From the NCBI GenBank assembly GCA_037318855.1, contig CP134874.1:3906598-3970597 (forward strand): DNA of 64,000 bases, in the 5' to 3' direction. Of this stretch, positions 1-6,352 are shown piece after piece. Origin of the DNA: Candidatus Sedimenticola sp. (ex Thyasira tokunagai). GTDB taxonomy: Bacteria; Pseudomonadota; Gammaproteobacteria; Chromatiales; Chromatiaceae. Positions within the stretch are counted from its first letter, which is position 1; each line of letters begins with the position of its first letter. The notes under the pieces were generated by a model, which had not been told where the DNA came from, made no database searches, and was given only the letters and a program-made list of their open reading frames with translations. Position numbers and translations under genes: made by a program.

Positions 1-27
1 GCATCCGCTGGAAGGCCTGGTTAGTGT
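1..27 (-). other. Partial attC-type recombination site at window edge
   Basis: Read on the minus strand this begins with CACTAACC, an RYYYAAC-type core, followed by a GC-rich arm that runs off the window. The stop codon (TAA) of the gene at 21-569 lies inside the core, as is common for integron cassettes. Only half the site is visible, so the call rests on comparison with the more complete site at 2326-2417. Confidence 0.5.
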
Positions 28-569
28 TCTAGCTCTCTCATTGTCTTCTCAAAAAGAAGATGTTGCTCTTCATCAGTAATGGTAAAACTCAACTCTGGGG
101 GAAGTGTCTTTTCTGATGGAGTGCCATAGTTGATAATTCTCGAACTACAGTGTAATTGAGCCACAAGACCCCCCTTTATAGCTACCCTAGAAAAAAACAT
201 TTTGCTTGGATTTGCATCTGTATATCCATTTTTACGTAACGCTAAAAGTGCGATTTTTTTAAAATCTTCGCATTCAGCCATGTTAGCAACCTTCTTATTT
301 ATCGATACATGTCCTATTACATTTGTTTTTTTATTAACATTTATTCTGTACTCATGTGCAAAACTAATGACAGAATCCGTTGGTAATTTAGCCTTAATAT
401 ATGCGTATGGAAGAAAATGATTTTTCAGTTCATTTGAAATTTCAAATGGATATTGTTGGCTTGGGCTCAACTCAAAAAAATCGGGGTACTCAAATTTGTA
501 ATCATTTTCTGCAATTACACTACTTGTTAGAAAAAAACAGACTATGAATGTTGGTATGTATGACTTCAT
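21..569 (-). CDS. Secreted hypothetical protein, integron cassette gene
   Basis: This encodes 182 residues and I do not recognise the family. The N-terminus (MKSYIPTFIVCFFLTSSVIA) is a clear Sec signal peptide with probable cleavage after VIA, so the mature protein should be periplasmic or exported. The body is a charged, mixed alpha/beta sequence with two cysteines (in NMAECEDF and QLHCSS) that could form a disulfide. It sits between two attC-type sites, its stop codon is inside the downstream site, and it is AT-rich compared with the core genes further on. These features fit a captured gene cassette. The start at 569 is chosen because it gives the signal peptide. No function can be assigned. 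Confidence 0.75.
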   Translation of the reverse strand: MKSYIPTFIVCFFLTSSVIAENDYKFEYPDFFELSPSQQYPFEISNELKNHFLPYAYIKAKLPTDSVISFAHEYRINVNKKTNVIGHVSINKKVANMAECEDFKKIALLALRKNGYTDANPSKMFFSRVAIKGGLVAQLHCSSRIINYGTPSEKTLPPELSFTITDEEQHLLFEKTMRELEH

Positions 570-581
570 GATTTATCTCTA

Positions 582-679
582 CACTAACGTTCCAGCTAAA
601 CCGACAGCTGTAGCGGTGCATGTTTTGTGCGATTTTGCACAAAACATGTGCCGCGGAAGTGGGTCGGTTTGAGCGCCTT
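582..679 (-). other. attC site interrupted by an IS110/IS1111-type element
   Basis: On the minus strand this reads L''-type CTCAAACCGAC, a long hairpin with arms GCACAAAACATG/CATGTTTTGTGC, then L'-type GTCGGTTTAG and R' GTTAGTG. The missing R'' half (CATAACAAG) is found on the far side of the insertion element at about 1849-1860. Joining the two flanks gives CATAACAAG-GCGCTCAAACCGAC, a normal attC left arm. The site closes the cassette that carries the lipoprotein gene at 1865-2311. Confidence 0.75.
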
Positions 680-689
680 GTATGGTCAA

Positions 690-868
690 ATCCCCTCATT
701 AATCTGATTAAATGGAGCCCGTAACTTGGGCAAACAAGTTACCGATTCAGTAGCCCGATGATGCCATGGTCTCACAGACCGTTAACAAGCGGGGGCACTG
801 AATCGATCCGATTTTATCTCGAACAGTCGAATGGGCTCCAAGCCCGAATTTAGCAAGGTAGAGTTATA
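690..868 (+). ncRNA. Candidate bridge/seek RNA of the IS110/IS1111-type element
   Basis: This 180-bp noncoding stretch lies between the left end and the transposase start. IS110-family elements are known to encode a guide RNA in such a region. It holds paired segments (TGGAGCCCG with GGGCTCCA; GTAACTTG with CAAGTTAC) and the nine bases TAACAAGCG at 783-791. The same nine bases, reverse-complemented, span the right junction at 1847-1855. The second element in this window has a different sequence at the equivalent place that matches its own junction. Transcription and folding are inferred. Confidence 0.5.
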
Positions 869-1816
869 ATGACAAACCTTAAGAAGAGAAAATCTGAAGT
901 TAATGTGGGTGTCGATGTTGGTAAGTGGCTGCTGGATGTCTGCATCTATGAAAAAGGGATTCATTGGCAGGATGAAAATACAGCGGATGGTATCAAAAGA
1001 ATTTTGAAACGCCTCGCCTACTATCATGTTGAACGCCTGGTCATGGAGGCTACAGGCCGATATCAACTCGAACTGGCAGCCACAGCATACAAAAAGGGCA
1101 TTCCTGTCTGCATCATCAAGCCACTATCAATACGACGCTATGCCGGAGCAATCGATCAACTGGCTAAAACAGATAAGATTGATGCTCAGGTCATAGCTGA
1201 GTTTGCCGCTGTCGTACAACCGTCACCGACACCTGCAGTCGGCAAGAACCTTCGTATTATCAAAGACCTGCTAGCAAGAAGAAGGCAGCTCATGGAGATG
1301 CGCACCAAGGAGTTGAACCGTGTGCAGATAATGGGGAAGAGTTCTGAGGCCTCATGCCGCCGTATCATTAAGAGCTTAGATGTTGAAATTTCCCGCATTG
1401 AGAAAAAGCTTGATCAGTACGTCAACAAGCAGCCTGAATGGGCTGACCGGAAGGCGATACTGATGTCTGCGCCTGGTGTTGGGACCACATTGGCCTACAC
1501 ATTATTGGCCGACATGCCGGAGCTTGGGACCATGACAAACAAGCAGGCTGCCTCATTGGTAGGCGTTGCTCCTATCAACCGTGATAGCGGGAGGATGCGA
1601 GGCAAGAGACGTATCCAGGGCGGCAGAGCCTGTGTCAGAACCACACTGTATATGGCGACGTTAAGTGCCACTCAGTGCAACCCGATTATCAAGGCTTTTT
1701 ATCGTCAGCTTGTTGATCAGGGAAAGCATAAAAAAGTTGCCCTTACAGCATGCATGCGCAAGTTCATCACCATGCTAAATGCTATGGTACGTGACCAGGT
1801 TGAGTGGGCCTATTGA
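869..1816 (+). CDS. IS110-family DEDD transposase
   Basis: The protein has 315 residues. The N-terminal RuvC-like DEDD domain shows GVDVGKW (first Asp), VMEATGRY (Glu) and TDKIDAQVIAEF (two Asp). The C-terminal Transposase_20 domain contains SAPGVGTTLAYTLL, LVGVAPINRDSG with the conserved serine, and RGGRA-like basic residues. Length and motif order are normal, so the enzyme looks intact. These recombinases act with an element-encoded RNA to join donor and target ends. It is the only protein gene of its element and is 44-50% similar by eye to the homologue at 12108-13064. Confidence 0.93.
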   Translation: MTNLKKRKSEVNVGVDVGKWLLDVCIYEKGIHWQDENTADGIKRILKRLAYYHVERLVMEATGRYQLELAATAYKKGIPVCIIKPLSIRRYAGAIDQLAKTDKIDAQVIAEFAAVVQPSPTPAVGKNLRIIKDLLARRRQLMEMRTKELNRVQIMGKSSEASCRRIIKSLDVEISRIEKKLDQYVNKQPEWADRKAILMSAPGVGTTLAYTLLADMPELGTMTNKQAASLVGVAPINRDSGRMRGKRRIQGGRACVRTTLYMATLSATQCNPIIKAFYRQLVDQGKHKKVALTACMRKFITMLNAMVRDQVEWAY

Positions 1817-1864
1817 ATTGTTAAAGAGCTGGTTTGACACCACAGTCGCTTGTTATGCGCCTGT

Positions 1865-2311
1865 TTACTCACGATTAAGTTCAAAAGTAATTCCTGGAGT
1901 ATGACCAATCAGCGTCTGATACTTAATGCGATTACTAGATAACTCTAGTAGCTCATACACCTTGAACTGGGGTGAGCGTGAGCTAATATCATTTGGTTCG
2001 ATGTTTTTTGTGATATAAAGAATTCCGTCGCAGTCCCACTGCCGGACCACTTTATAATTTGCCATCTCTTTCCTGTTTGGGTCCAATTCAATGAAGTGGA
2101 GATAAAGCTTTCCGTTTTCTCTGTAGTCTGCTGTATGTACATTTATGATGTCACGCCGCGGATTGTACGTTTCGCTAGTCCATTTGCCCAGAAAGTTTCG
2201 ACATTCAGTAGGTGATGTAGATAATACGCCATTGGCATTTATCTTCTTGTGAGTGTTGCTAGTGCACCCTATCAAAGTGGACGCTAGTATGACTGTGTAT
2301 AGAAATCTCAT
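1865..2311 (-). CDS. Small lipoprotein, integron cassette gene
   Basis: The product is 148 residues from the ATG at 2311. That start is preferred because AAAAGGAA lies just upstream and it begins a lipoprotein signal (MRFLYTVILASTLIGC) with lipobox LIGC. An in-frame ATG six codons earlier sits inside the R' core of the upstream attC. The mature part contains TECRNFLGKW, which suggests a small beta-rich lipocalin-like fold, but no family is recognised with confidence. The gene lies between the attC at 2326-2417 and the interrupted attC downstream, in the same orientation as the other cassettes. Confidence 0.75.
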   Translation of the reverse strand: MRFLYTVILASTLIGCTSNTHKKINANGVLSTSPTECRNFLGKWTSETYNPRRDIINVHTADYRENGKLYLHFIELDPNRKEMANYKVVRQWDCDGILYITKNIEPNDISSRSPQFKVYELLELSSNRIKYQTLIGHTPGITFELNRE

Positions 2312-2325
2312 ATCATTCCTTTTGC

Positions 2326-2417
2326 GCATAACGCCTCACATCAACTGCATCAATAAGTGGTGCGACGAGGAACGAGGAGCACCGCTTTTTGGTGTCAGTT
2401 GGATGTGCTGGTTAGCT
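2326..2417 (-). other. attC recombination site
   Basis: Minus-strand reading: R'' AGCTAAC, L'' ACATCCAACTG, a GC-rich central stem (GGTGCTCCTCG/CGTCGCACC), L' CAGTTGATGT and R' GCGTTATGC. L'' carries one extra base relative to L', the extrahelical base that gives attC its polarity. That polarity agrees with cassette genes being read on the minus strand. The site lies directly after the higA stop codon. This is the best-preserved attC in the window. Confidence 0.85.
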
Positions 2418-2420
2418 GCT

Positions 2421-2696
2421 TTACCTTATTGATACTTCAAGCTTCCTACCTAGCACAGCAGCGAATTTCTCCAAAGTTGATAGCCGTATATCCTCTGCGT
2501 GGTTTTCCATTCGTGAAATAGCTGACTTTTTTGTGTGAAGTTTGTCTGCTATTTCTGCCTGCGTTAAACCAGATGCCTCTCTTGCCTGTTTCAACAGTAC
2601 ACCAATCTTGAATGCTTGATAGCCTTTATCAAAATCTTCGGTGAACTCTCCATCACACTCTTTTCTCTTACTAATGTATTTCTTCAGATCACTCAT
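2421..2696 (-). CDS. higA: HigA-type antitoxin (XRE helix-turn-helix)
   Basis: The 91-residue protein has an XRE DNA-binding domain at about residues 33-85: LKQAREASGLTQAEIADKLHTKKSAISRMENH is a textbook helix-turn-helix with the following helices. Its start overlaps the stop of the upstream toxin gene by four bases (ATGA), so the two are co-translated. In HigBA modules the antitoxin binds the toxin and represses the shared promoter. Here the toxin comes first, as in higBA. The pair lies immediately upstream of an attC site, a common home for toxin-antitoxin cassettes that stabilise the array. Confidence 0.88.
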   Translation of the reverse strand: MSDLKKYISKRKECDGEFTEDFDKGYQAFKIGVLLKQAREASGLTQAEIADKLHTKKSAISRMENHAEDIRLSTLEKFAAVLGRKLEVSIR

Positions 2697-3046
2697 TTGA
2701 CTGCCTCCTGTTTGAGGTAATCTTGCTTTCGGATTTCTGCCAGCTTGATTTCTTTCTTGGGTGTCTTTTGAGTTTTCTTTTGAAAAGCATGATTCAAGAC
2801 AATCAAGTGGTCACCATCAAGAAATCCAAGTAATCGAAATATGTTTCCTCCAACTTGTATCCTGACTTCCCATATACCATCAGTATTCACTAGCTTCTTG
2901 AAATACTGAGCAGGAACAATATCCATATCTTCAATGAGTTGTAGAACCCAGGCAACCTTCTTAGCCTGTTTACCTGCCAAAGAGTCAAGGAACTCTTCTA
3001 CAGGGCAACATCCTGATACCGCCCGGTAAAATAGGATTTCTCTCAT
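2693..3046 (-). CDS. higB: HigB-type toxin (RelE superfamily, Gp49-like)
   Basis: This is a 117-residue basic protein of the phage-derived Gp49-like/HigB group, part of the RelE ribosome-dependent mRNA endonuclease superfamily. Recognisable stretches are CPVEEFLDSL near the N-terminus, LVNTDGIWEVRIQVGGNIFRLLGF in the core and the family hallmark LIVLNHAFQKKTQKTP, followed by a basic C-terminal helix. The length is normal. It is the first gene of the two-gene module and overlaps higA by four bases. The upstream region (3047-3240) probably carries the autoregulated promoter, and I see GTTAACATGTACGTTAAC at 3054-3071 as a possible palindromic operator. Confidence 0.88.
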   Translation of the reverse strand: MREILFYRAVSGCCPVEEFLDSLAGKQAKKVAWVLQLIEDMDIVPAQYFKKLVNTDGIWEVRIQVGGNIFRLLGFLDGDHLIVLNHAFQKKTQKTPKKEIKLAEIRKQDYLKQEAVK

Positions 3047-3053
3047 TATAACG

Positions 3054-3071
3054 GGTTAACATGTACGTTAA
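3054..3071. promoter_or_regulatory. Possible operator palindrome of the higBA module
   Basis: The sequence GTTAAC-ATGTAC-GTTAAC reads almost the same on both strands and lies 8-25 bp upstream of the higB start. HigA and related XRE antitoxins bind such palindromes to repress their own promoter. No footprint or -10/-35 assignment can be made with confidence. Confidence 0.45.
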
Positions 3072-3240
3072 CTTTCTTCCAGGTGTGCGACAATCTCATT
3101 CTGCAGCTAATGAGGCTGTAGATTAATATTTTTCACAGTTTTTTATCTCTATCTGTGAACTCTTCACCTCACAGCAATATTTGTATGATTATTCTGTCTC
3201 TGAACTTTTCCTGATAAATCCACAGCTCATATTTTCCTAC

Positions 3241-3468
3241 GCTGCCAGCCATGGAGAGCGAAGCGAAGGCTGGTAATCCCCGGTAGCCGTGAGGCCGCAC
3301 TGCTTACCCGTCGTGCGCGCAGCGCGCTAGAGGGGAAGCAAAGTAGGCATCCGAACACGTCGTCCAGTCAGTGACCAGGACGGCCGGGGCACTAATAGGC
3401 TGTCGAAGATTGAGTGCAAAAGGGGGACTTGGATGTCCCGTTTTACATCACGAAATCGAAGACTCGCT
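3241..3468 (+). repeat. Hairpin-rich mobile repeat, copy A
   Basis: This copy matches the reverse complement of the insertion at 5366-5648 nearly base for base, except that about 55 bp are missing in the middle. Substructures include a terminal hairpin from CCAGCC to GGCTGG, a GTGCGCGCAGCGCGC stem, and a stem around GGACTTGGATGTCC. It starts GCTGCCAGCCATGG and ends GAAGACTCGCT. There is no protein gene. The two copies lie in opposite orientation about 2 kb apart. Confidence 0.8.
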
Positions 3469-3570
3469 CGTGTTTTTCTATTTGATTTTGGTATGCCTAA
3501 GAGTGCATTTACCACTATTTCGAGGACAGGGCTTCGACTATCCAGAAAGACGCTCTAAATGTGATCTATA

Positions 3571-4038
3571 AGACCATTTCTCTGCCTTGCTTATACTTTT
3601 ATATAGTCATGCCTTACTTTGTATTGACTTTTTCGCATAGCGTATCTTTAATAGGCATGACGACATATTCCAATAAAGCATATATGATCATACCCGATAT
3701 AGATACGTCTCGCGGCGATTTCTGGTACGCTATTTGCCTACGCATAGGCAATGCCATGCCGGATATGACCAGCGGCCTATTGTTATATGACGACATACCT
3801 TGATAGGTATTGCCTGATATGGGTAGCCATATCCATTACAGGCATGCCGGCGGGCCTTCTACGAGAATGACTGATCATACCTATCGTGGATATGGCTTAT
3901 TATGGAATGGTATTTATGTAGGCATAGGCAGCTCCATTTAGAGCATGATTAGCAACCAGATAATGCAATGACGACAACTCTTGACAGGATATGTCTAGTC
4001 ATCTATTATATGGCCATGACGAACTTTCCTAAAGGGGT
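3571..4038. repeat. AT-rich region with repeated ATGACGACAT motifs
   Basis: No convincing gene is seen here. The motif ATGACGACA(TA) occurs at 3657-3667, 3787-3797 and 3968-3976, with a shorter form (ATGACGAAC) at 4016-4024. Between them are many ATATGG/CCATAT and GGCATG/CATGCC blocks, for example GATATGGGTAGCCATATCC at about 3817-3835. The layout resembles an array of protein-binding sites or iterons ahead of the gene at 4045-4464. The function is unknown. Confidence 0.5.
3981..4009 (+). promoter_or_regulatory. Sigma-70 type promoter for the 4045-4464 gene
   Basis: A perfect -35 box TTGACA (3981-3986) and a good -10 box TATTAT (4004-4009) are separated by 17 bp. Transcription should start near 4016, just at the last ATGACGA copy, giving a leader of about 30 nt before the ATG at 4045. 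Confidence 0.7.
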
Positions 4039-4044
4039 ATGACT

Positions 4045-4464
4045 ATGCAGATCAAGGTTAAAGGCTCAAGGGTTCAGCTTCTCCGCTCTATCTATCTCCC
4101 GGAGAAGAAGCGCAGCACTCAAAAAATGATCGCTGGGTTCCCGACCGGGCAGACTTCAATCCCTGCTCATGTGCGCGAACACCTGACCGATGAAGAGGCC
4201 GCCCAGGTCGAGGGCTGGCTGACAGACCAGCAAGACAAAGAGAAGGCCCATAGTCGCTCGATGGCTGTTAATCATGCCCACTATACTGTGGATCGGATCA
4301 CCGAGGCCCTGGAGGCAGGACAGGTGGTCTCAGACGAGCAGGTCGAAAAAGTAAGAGCCAGTATCAAGTCTCTGCAAGGGGCGCTTAGAAAAGCCGTGAA
4401 AAACAACAAGAAGGCAGCAGAGGAAGCAGCTAAAAAAAACGAAACTGAAACCGATTCAGAATAA
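4045..4464 (+). CDS. Hypothetical protein with charged coiled-coil tail
   Basis: The product has 139 residues from ATG 4045. This start is chosen over the ATG two codons earlier because AAAGGGG at 4031-4037 is seven bases away. The N-terminal half (MQIKVKGSRVQLLRSIYLPEKKRSTQKMIAGFP) is basic; the middle contains HLTDEEAAQVEGWLTDQQ. The last 45 residues are a lysine/glutamate-rich helix ending KKAAEEAAKKNETETDSE. There is no signal peptide or membrane segment. I do not recognise the family. The strong promoter and the repeat array upstream suggest a regulated accessory gene, possibly of plasmid or island origin. Confidence 0.65.
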   Translation: MQIKVKGSRVQLLRSIYLPEKKRSTQKMIAGFPTGQTSIPAHVREHLTDEEAAQVEGWLTDQQDKEKAHSRSMAVNHAHYTVDRITEALEAGQVVSDEQVEKVRASIKSLQGALRKAVKNNKKAAEEAAKKNETETDSE

Positions 4465-4522
4465 GTCACTTTTGGGTGGTGGAAGTTGCTGTAACGGGTT
4501 GGATTATTACAGAGGAGTTACT

Positions 4523-4552
4523 CCTTCGCTTCGCTCTCCATGGCTGGCAGCG
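4523..4552 (-). repeat. Fragment of the hairpin-rich mobile repeat
   Basis: The 30 bases match the CCAGCCATGGAGAGCGAAGCG terminus shared by copies A (3241) and B (ending 5648), in the orientation of copy B. Nothing else of the element is left here. Confidence 0.6.
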
Positions 4553-4696
4553 CTCGCTTGGATAGGGGTGGATAACTCGAATAGAGAGAACCCATTGGCA
4601 AGCAATTCGCCTGACTGTATTGTATTAGTTCAGACCTAATCTGACACATCCTCGTGAAAAAGATAGGGTTACCGGTTTTGAGGAAAGTGCCTAAAT

Positions 4697-5960
4697 ATGA
4701 ATAAACCCCCTGGAAGGGCTAAGTATGACTGGGGTTCTGTAACCGACGAGCAATGGCAGTCGATGACGAATCCTGAGATTGCTCGGATGCTGGGTATCGA
4801 GCGCTCATCTACTGTGGCGGGCTATCGTACCCGCAAGGGCCTCCCGAGCGCCCCGAGGGCCCCGAAGGCGACCAAGTATGACTGGGATTCTGTAACCGAC
4901 GAGCAATGGCGGTCGATGACGAATCCTGAGATTGCTCGGATGCTGGGTATCGAGCGCTCATCTACTGTGTCGAACTATCGTACCCGCAAGGGCCTCCCGA
5001 GGGCCCCGAGGGCCCCGAAGGCGACCAAGTATGACTGGGATTCTGTAACCGACGAGCAATGGCAGTCGATGACGAATCCTGAGATTGCTCGGATGCTGGG
5101 TATCGAGGGCTCATCTACTGTGTCGAACTATCGTACCCGCAAGGGCCTCCCGAGGGCCCCGAGGGCCCCGAGGGCCCCGAAGGCGACCAAGTATGACTGG
5201 GATTCTGTAACCGACGAGCAATGGCAGTCGATGACGAATCCTGAGATTGCTCGGATGCTGGGTATCGAGGGCTCATCTACTGTGGCGGCCTATCGTACCC
5301 GCAATGACCTCCCGAGGGGCCCGAGGGAGACCAAGTATGACTGGGATTCTGTAACCGACGAGCTAAGCGAGTCTTCGACCTCGTGAAAGATTTTGGGACA
5401 TCCCAGTCCCCAAAATCAACTCGGCCTTCGACAACCTATTAGTGCCCCGGCCGTCCTGGTCACTGACCGCTACGCGATAACATCGCAAGCTCGTTACCGC
5501 TTCGCAGTCAGTTCCCATTGACTGGACGCCGTGTTCGGATGCCTACTTTGCTTCCCCTCTGGCGCGCTGCGCGCACGACGGGTAAGCAGTGCGGCCTCAC
5601 GGCTACCGGGGATTACCAGCCTTCGCTTCGCTCTCCATGGCTGGCAGCGAATGGCAGTCGATGACGAATCCTGAGATTGCTCGGATGCTGGGTATCGAGG
5701 GCTCATCTACTGTGTCGAACTATCGTGCCTGCAAGGGCCTCCCGAGGGGCCCGAGGGAGACCAAGTATGACTGGGATTCTGTAACCGACGAGCAATGGCG
5801 GTCGATGACGAATCCTGAGATTGCTCGGATGCTGGGTATCGAGGGCTCATCTGCTGTGGCGAACTATCGTGCCCGCAAGGGCCTCCCGAAGGAGTCGTGG
5901 GCGCTGTGGAATGCTGATATTGATCGGTTGCTGGCCAAGTACCGTGGCGTCCTATCGTAG
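4697..5960 (+). pseudogene. Tandem helix-turn-helix-like repeat protein, split by a mobile repeat
   Basis: The first part (4697-5386) encodes 229 residues made of four full ~50-residue repeats and the start of a fifth. The second part resumes at 5649 and continues to 5960 with the rest of the fifth and a sixth repeat. Each unit has the pattern KYDWDSVTDEQW-SMTNPEIARMLGI and then STVxxYRTRKGLP with a proline/arginine linker. NPEIARMLGI-STV-YR-R-GLP looks like a trihelical DNA-binding unit of the homeodomain-like type. The units are almost identical at DNA level, so expansion was recent. The break falls within the fifth unit, at GACGAG (5357-5362). A seventh, frameshifted remnant follows at 5948-6000. 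The function is unknown. Confidence 0.7.
5366..5648 (-). repeat. Hairpin-rich mobile repeat, copy B, inside the HTH-repeat gene
   Basis: Read on the minus strand it starts GCTGCCAGCCATGG and ends GAAGACTCGCT, like copy A. Extra to copy A is a segment of about 55 bp around CTGACTGCGAAGCGG. A perfect stem GATTTTGGGGAC/GTCCCAAAATC lies near the 5' side in plus coordinates (about 5389-5417) and resembles a terminator. It interrupts the host gene cleanly within repeat unit five, which shows that it moved as a unit. Confidence 0.8.
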
Positions 5961-5998
5961 CCGCAAGGGCCTCCCGAGGAGCTCGTGGGTGACCAAGT

Positions 5999-6026
5999 GA
6001 GTTTCAACCTAGTGAAAGATTTTTGG
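5999..6026 (-). repeat. End fragment resembling the mobile repeat
   Basis: The sequence CAACCTAGTGAAAGATTTTTGG is close to CGACCTCGTGAAAGATTTTGGG of copy B (from about 5375). It abuts the 3' end of the group II intron remnant, so the intron may have inserted next to the terminator-like stem of another copy. Confidence 0.4.
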
Positions 6027-6030
6027 AGGA

Positions 6031-6250
6031 GAGTAGACCAAGGGACTCTCACCCTCAGCCTCTCGCAGAACGGTACGTGAACGTCTCCGCTCATACCGCT
6101 CCCATCAAGCAAACGCACCTTTCATCCCCTCACGCCATTGAACAAACAAACCGGGGCTTTCCTTCATGCATCGGGCAAAAAGCGCCATCGCACGCATTTT
6201 ACTGCGCTTAATCGCTTTGTACTTACGCATAAACCAGCGAACGTAATGGT
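6031..6250 (-). mobile_element. 3' remnant of a second group II intron
   Basis: This piece contains the last ~48 codons of an intron-encoded protein (6105-6250), then a domain V at 6068-6101. On the minus strand domain V starts GAGCGGTATGAGCG and ends CACGTACCGTTC, and is followed by a domain VI-like hairpin and CTACTC. The usual order (maturase stop, short gap, domain V, domain VI) is kept. Its 5' part is absent: the other intron begins exactly where the remnant stops. The two domain V sequences differ clearly, so these are two introns of different lineage. Confidence 0.75.
6105..6250 (-). pseudogene. C-terminal fragment of a group II intron reverse transcriptase/maturase
   Basis: The frame reads YHYVRWFMRKYKAIKRSK and then a helix ending in ESPGLFVQWREGMKG-AFA and a stop at 6105-6107. 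YVRWFMRKYK...LFVQW is the typical last segment of group II intron-encoded proteins, just before domain V. No start codon, RT domain or maturase core remains. It is a relic cut by the neighbouring intron or by recombination. Confidence 0.7.
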
Positions 6251-6282
6251 AGGACGCCCGGTTACCCAAAGCGCCCCCATGC

Positions 6283-6316
6283 AGATCCGGACGTGCGGTA
6301 CTACCGCATCCGGCTC
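6283..6316 (-). ncRNA. Group II intron domain V (catalytic hairpin)
   Basis: Minus strand: GAGCCGGATGCGGTAG, a short loop, then CCGCACGTCCGGATC. The two halves pair over the full length with the two-base bulge near CG that is usual for domain V. It lies about 35 bp after the maturase stop codon, as expected. Confidence 0.8.
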
Positions 6317-6352
6317 CTCAGTAATACTCACTCCCGCGCAATGCTGGAGTCC

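Larger units (their letters stand above)
680..1848 (+). mobile_element. IS110/IS1111-type element inserted in attC
   Basis: The element has one DEDD transposase gene with about 190 bp of noncoding DNA upstream and about 30 bp downstream. Near the left end is TATGGTCAAATCC and near the right end, reverse-complemented, TGTGGTGTCAAACC; these behave as subterminal inverted repeats. There is no target duplication, which is usual for this family. The flanks reconstruct an attC arm. IS1111-attC elements that target cassette recombination sites are known, so the assignment to that group is likely. Exact ends are approximate to a few bases. Confidence 0.8.

Noticed and set aside
3561..3803. Short open frames in both strands of the AT-rich repeat region
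   Set aside because: No ribosome sites and no plausible protein features; the region is dominated by repeated motifs.
3241..5648. The hairpin-rich unit as a retron msr-msd or a group II intron piece
   Set aside because: No reverse transcriptase is linked to it and no domain V or msr-like order is found; the nearby RT belongs to a group II intron.
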